From JBMYYR01 sp049609625 (GTDB lineage: Bacteria; Bacteroidota; Bacteroidia; Flavobacteriales; CAJXXR01): DNA of 42,525 bases. The translations under genes were made by a program, and so were the position numbers. The DNA is taken from positions 1 to 42,525 of the forward strand of contig JBMYYR010000011.1 of NCBI GenBank assembly GCA_049609625.1. The letters run 5' to 3'. The notes beneath the pieces are model-generated. The model was not told the DNA's origin. It saw only the letters and a program-made list of their open reading frames with translations, and ran no database searches. This document shows positions 42,112-42,525 of the stretch, piece after piece (position 1 is the first letter of the stretch; every line of letters starts with the position of its first letter).

Positions 42112-42525
42112 GCCAAATACCTGCCCTTCCTCACAATTAAATCCACGAATAAAATCAACAGCTTTCATACGTTTCTTGCCTTCAAGTTGTAAACTTTTTA
42201 AAATAATATTTCCATCCACGCAAGCTACTTTAAGCTCCTCATTTTCAACAAACCACGAACCTATTGCTTTGCTTTGTTTTTCTTCAAACCAGCAATCAAA
42301 GAACTTCACTTGTCTGTCTTTTTCTCCTTCTTGTTTTAGGATGGCAAATGCACCAGGAAAAGGATTCAGACCTCTAATGTGATTGTAAACTTGCATCACA
42401 GGTCTATTAAAATTAATGTGGCATTGTGGTCTAAATAACTTTGGAGCGGCCTTCAAGGTTTCACCTTCTTCAATATGTTGTTTTTGGCGTGTTGCGGTGT
42501 TTTCGCCAATGGCATCTAAAGTCGA
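42109..42525 (-). CDS. fmt: Methionyl-tRNA formyltransferase (C-terminal part, cut by window end)
   Basis: The last 138 residues of Fmt, which formylates initiator Met-tRNA; the frame is open to the last base (starts STLDAIGENTATRQKQH), so the N-terminal catalytic domain lies beyond the window. Diagnostic parts are APKLFRPQCHINFNRPVMQV and YNHIRGLNPFPGAFAIL, the linker and C-terminal domain that binds the tRNA acceptor arm, then KMKAVDFIRGF near the end written here as KRMKAVDFIRGF. It is on the minus strand, tail to head with the iron operon. Confidence 0.94.
   Translation of the reverse strand, partial: STLDAIGENTATRQKQHIEEGETLKAAPKLFRPQCHINFNRPVMQVYNHIRGLNPFPGAFAILKQEGEKDRQVKFFDCWFEEKQSKAIGSWFVENEELKVACVDGNIILKSLQLEGKKRMKAVDFIRGFNCEEGQVFG

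Noticed and set aside
1..42525. CRISPR arrays, rRNA genes, prophage or insertion sequences
   Set aside because: No regularly spaced repeats, rRNA-like sequence, transposase, integrase or phage genes were recognised on either strand.

Overview
The window looks like chromosome from a member of the Bacteroidota, class Flavobacteriia. Supporting traits are AT-rich DNA, genes without clear Shine-Dalgarno sites, repeated matches to the Bacteroidota -7 promoter box TAnnTTTG, lineage-typical families (DUF2723 glycosyltransferase, DUF4856 plus imelysin, two-subunit methylmalonyl-CoA mutase with a short small subunit, N-terminal Cys-motif proteins) and SufBCD-type Fe-S assembly. A run of 99 Ns inside a ferritin gene shows that this is a draft assembly. 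Species cannot be named from the sequence alone.

Layout. 1-6177 (+): end of sufB, then sufC, sufD, radC, a sigma-54 activator that ends without a DNA-binding domain, and a secreted protein of unknown function; a strong hairpin separates this block from the next. 6263-10415 (-): valS, ferritin and a small outer-membrane beta-barrel protein. 10571-14562 (+): both subunits of methylmalonyl-CoA mutase and coaD. 14563-18301: an AT-rich accessory island of restriction-modification genes, several visibly broken. 18302-21611 (-): gpsA-sufS-hemJ-peptidylprolyl isomerase in one tight run, so the cysteine desulfurase that feeds SufBCD lies about 17 kb away on the other strand. 21757-25098: small lipoprotein, a Cys-motif membrane protein, kdsA, and rlmN, which looks leaderless. 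25153-34053 (-): polA, a DUF2461 protein, a RidA-family protein, tRNA-Met(CAU), purB and a large DUF2723 membrane glycosyltransferase. 34259-36025 (+): ClC chloride channel/antiporter. 36052-41789 (-): an apparent iron-acquisition operon (DUF4856 lipoprotein, imelysin-like lipoprotein, TonB-dependent receptor, Fe3+-binding lipoprotein). The window ends inside fmt (-).

Most of the window is housekeeping. The points most worth a second look are: (1) the R-M island, with a C5-cytosine methyltransferase lacking motif X, an adjacent DUF3883 PD-(D/E)XK nuclease, a start-less tail of another protein, and an HpaII-type endonuclease missing about 100 N-terminal residues; (2) a DNA polymerase I in which all four proofreading carboxylates appear substituted; (3) a sigma-54 activator without an HTH; (4) a 99-N gap whose simple removal restores an exact ferritin reading frame; and (5) the imelysin/DUF4856 iron operon, which has a binding protein but no ABC permease or ATPase beside it. 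I did not find a convincing wholly new system; the best candidate is the M/DUF3883/81-residue gene trio in the island.
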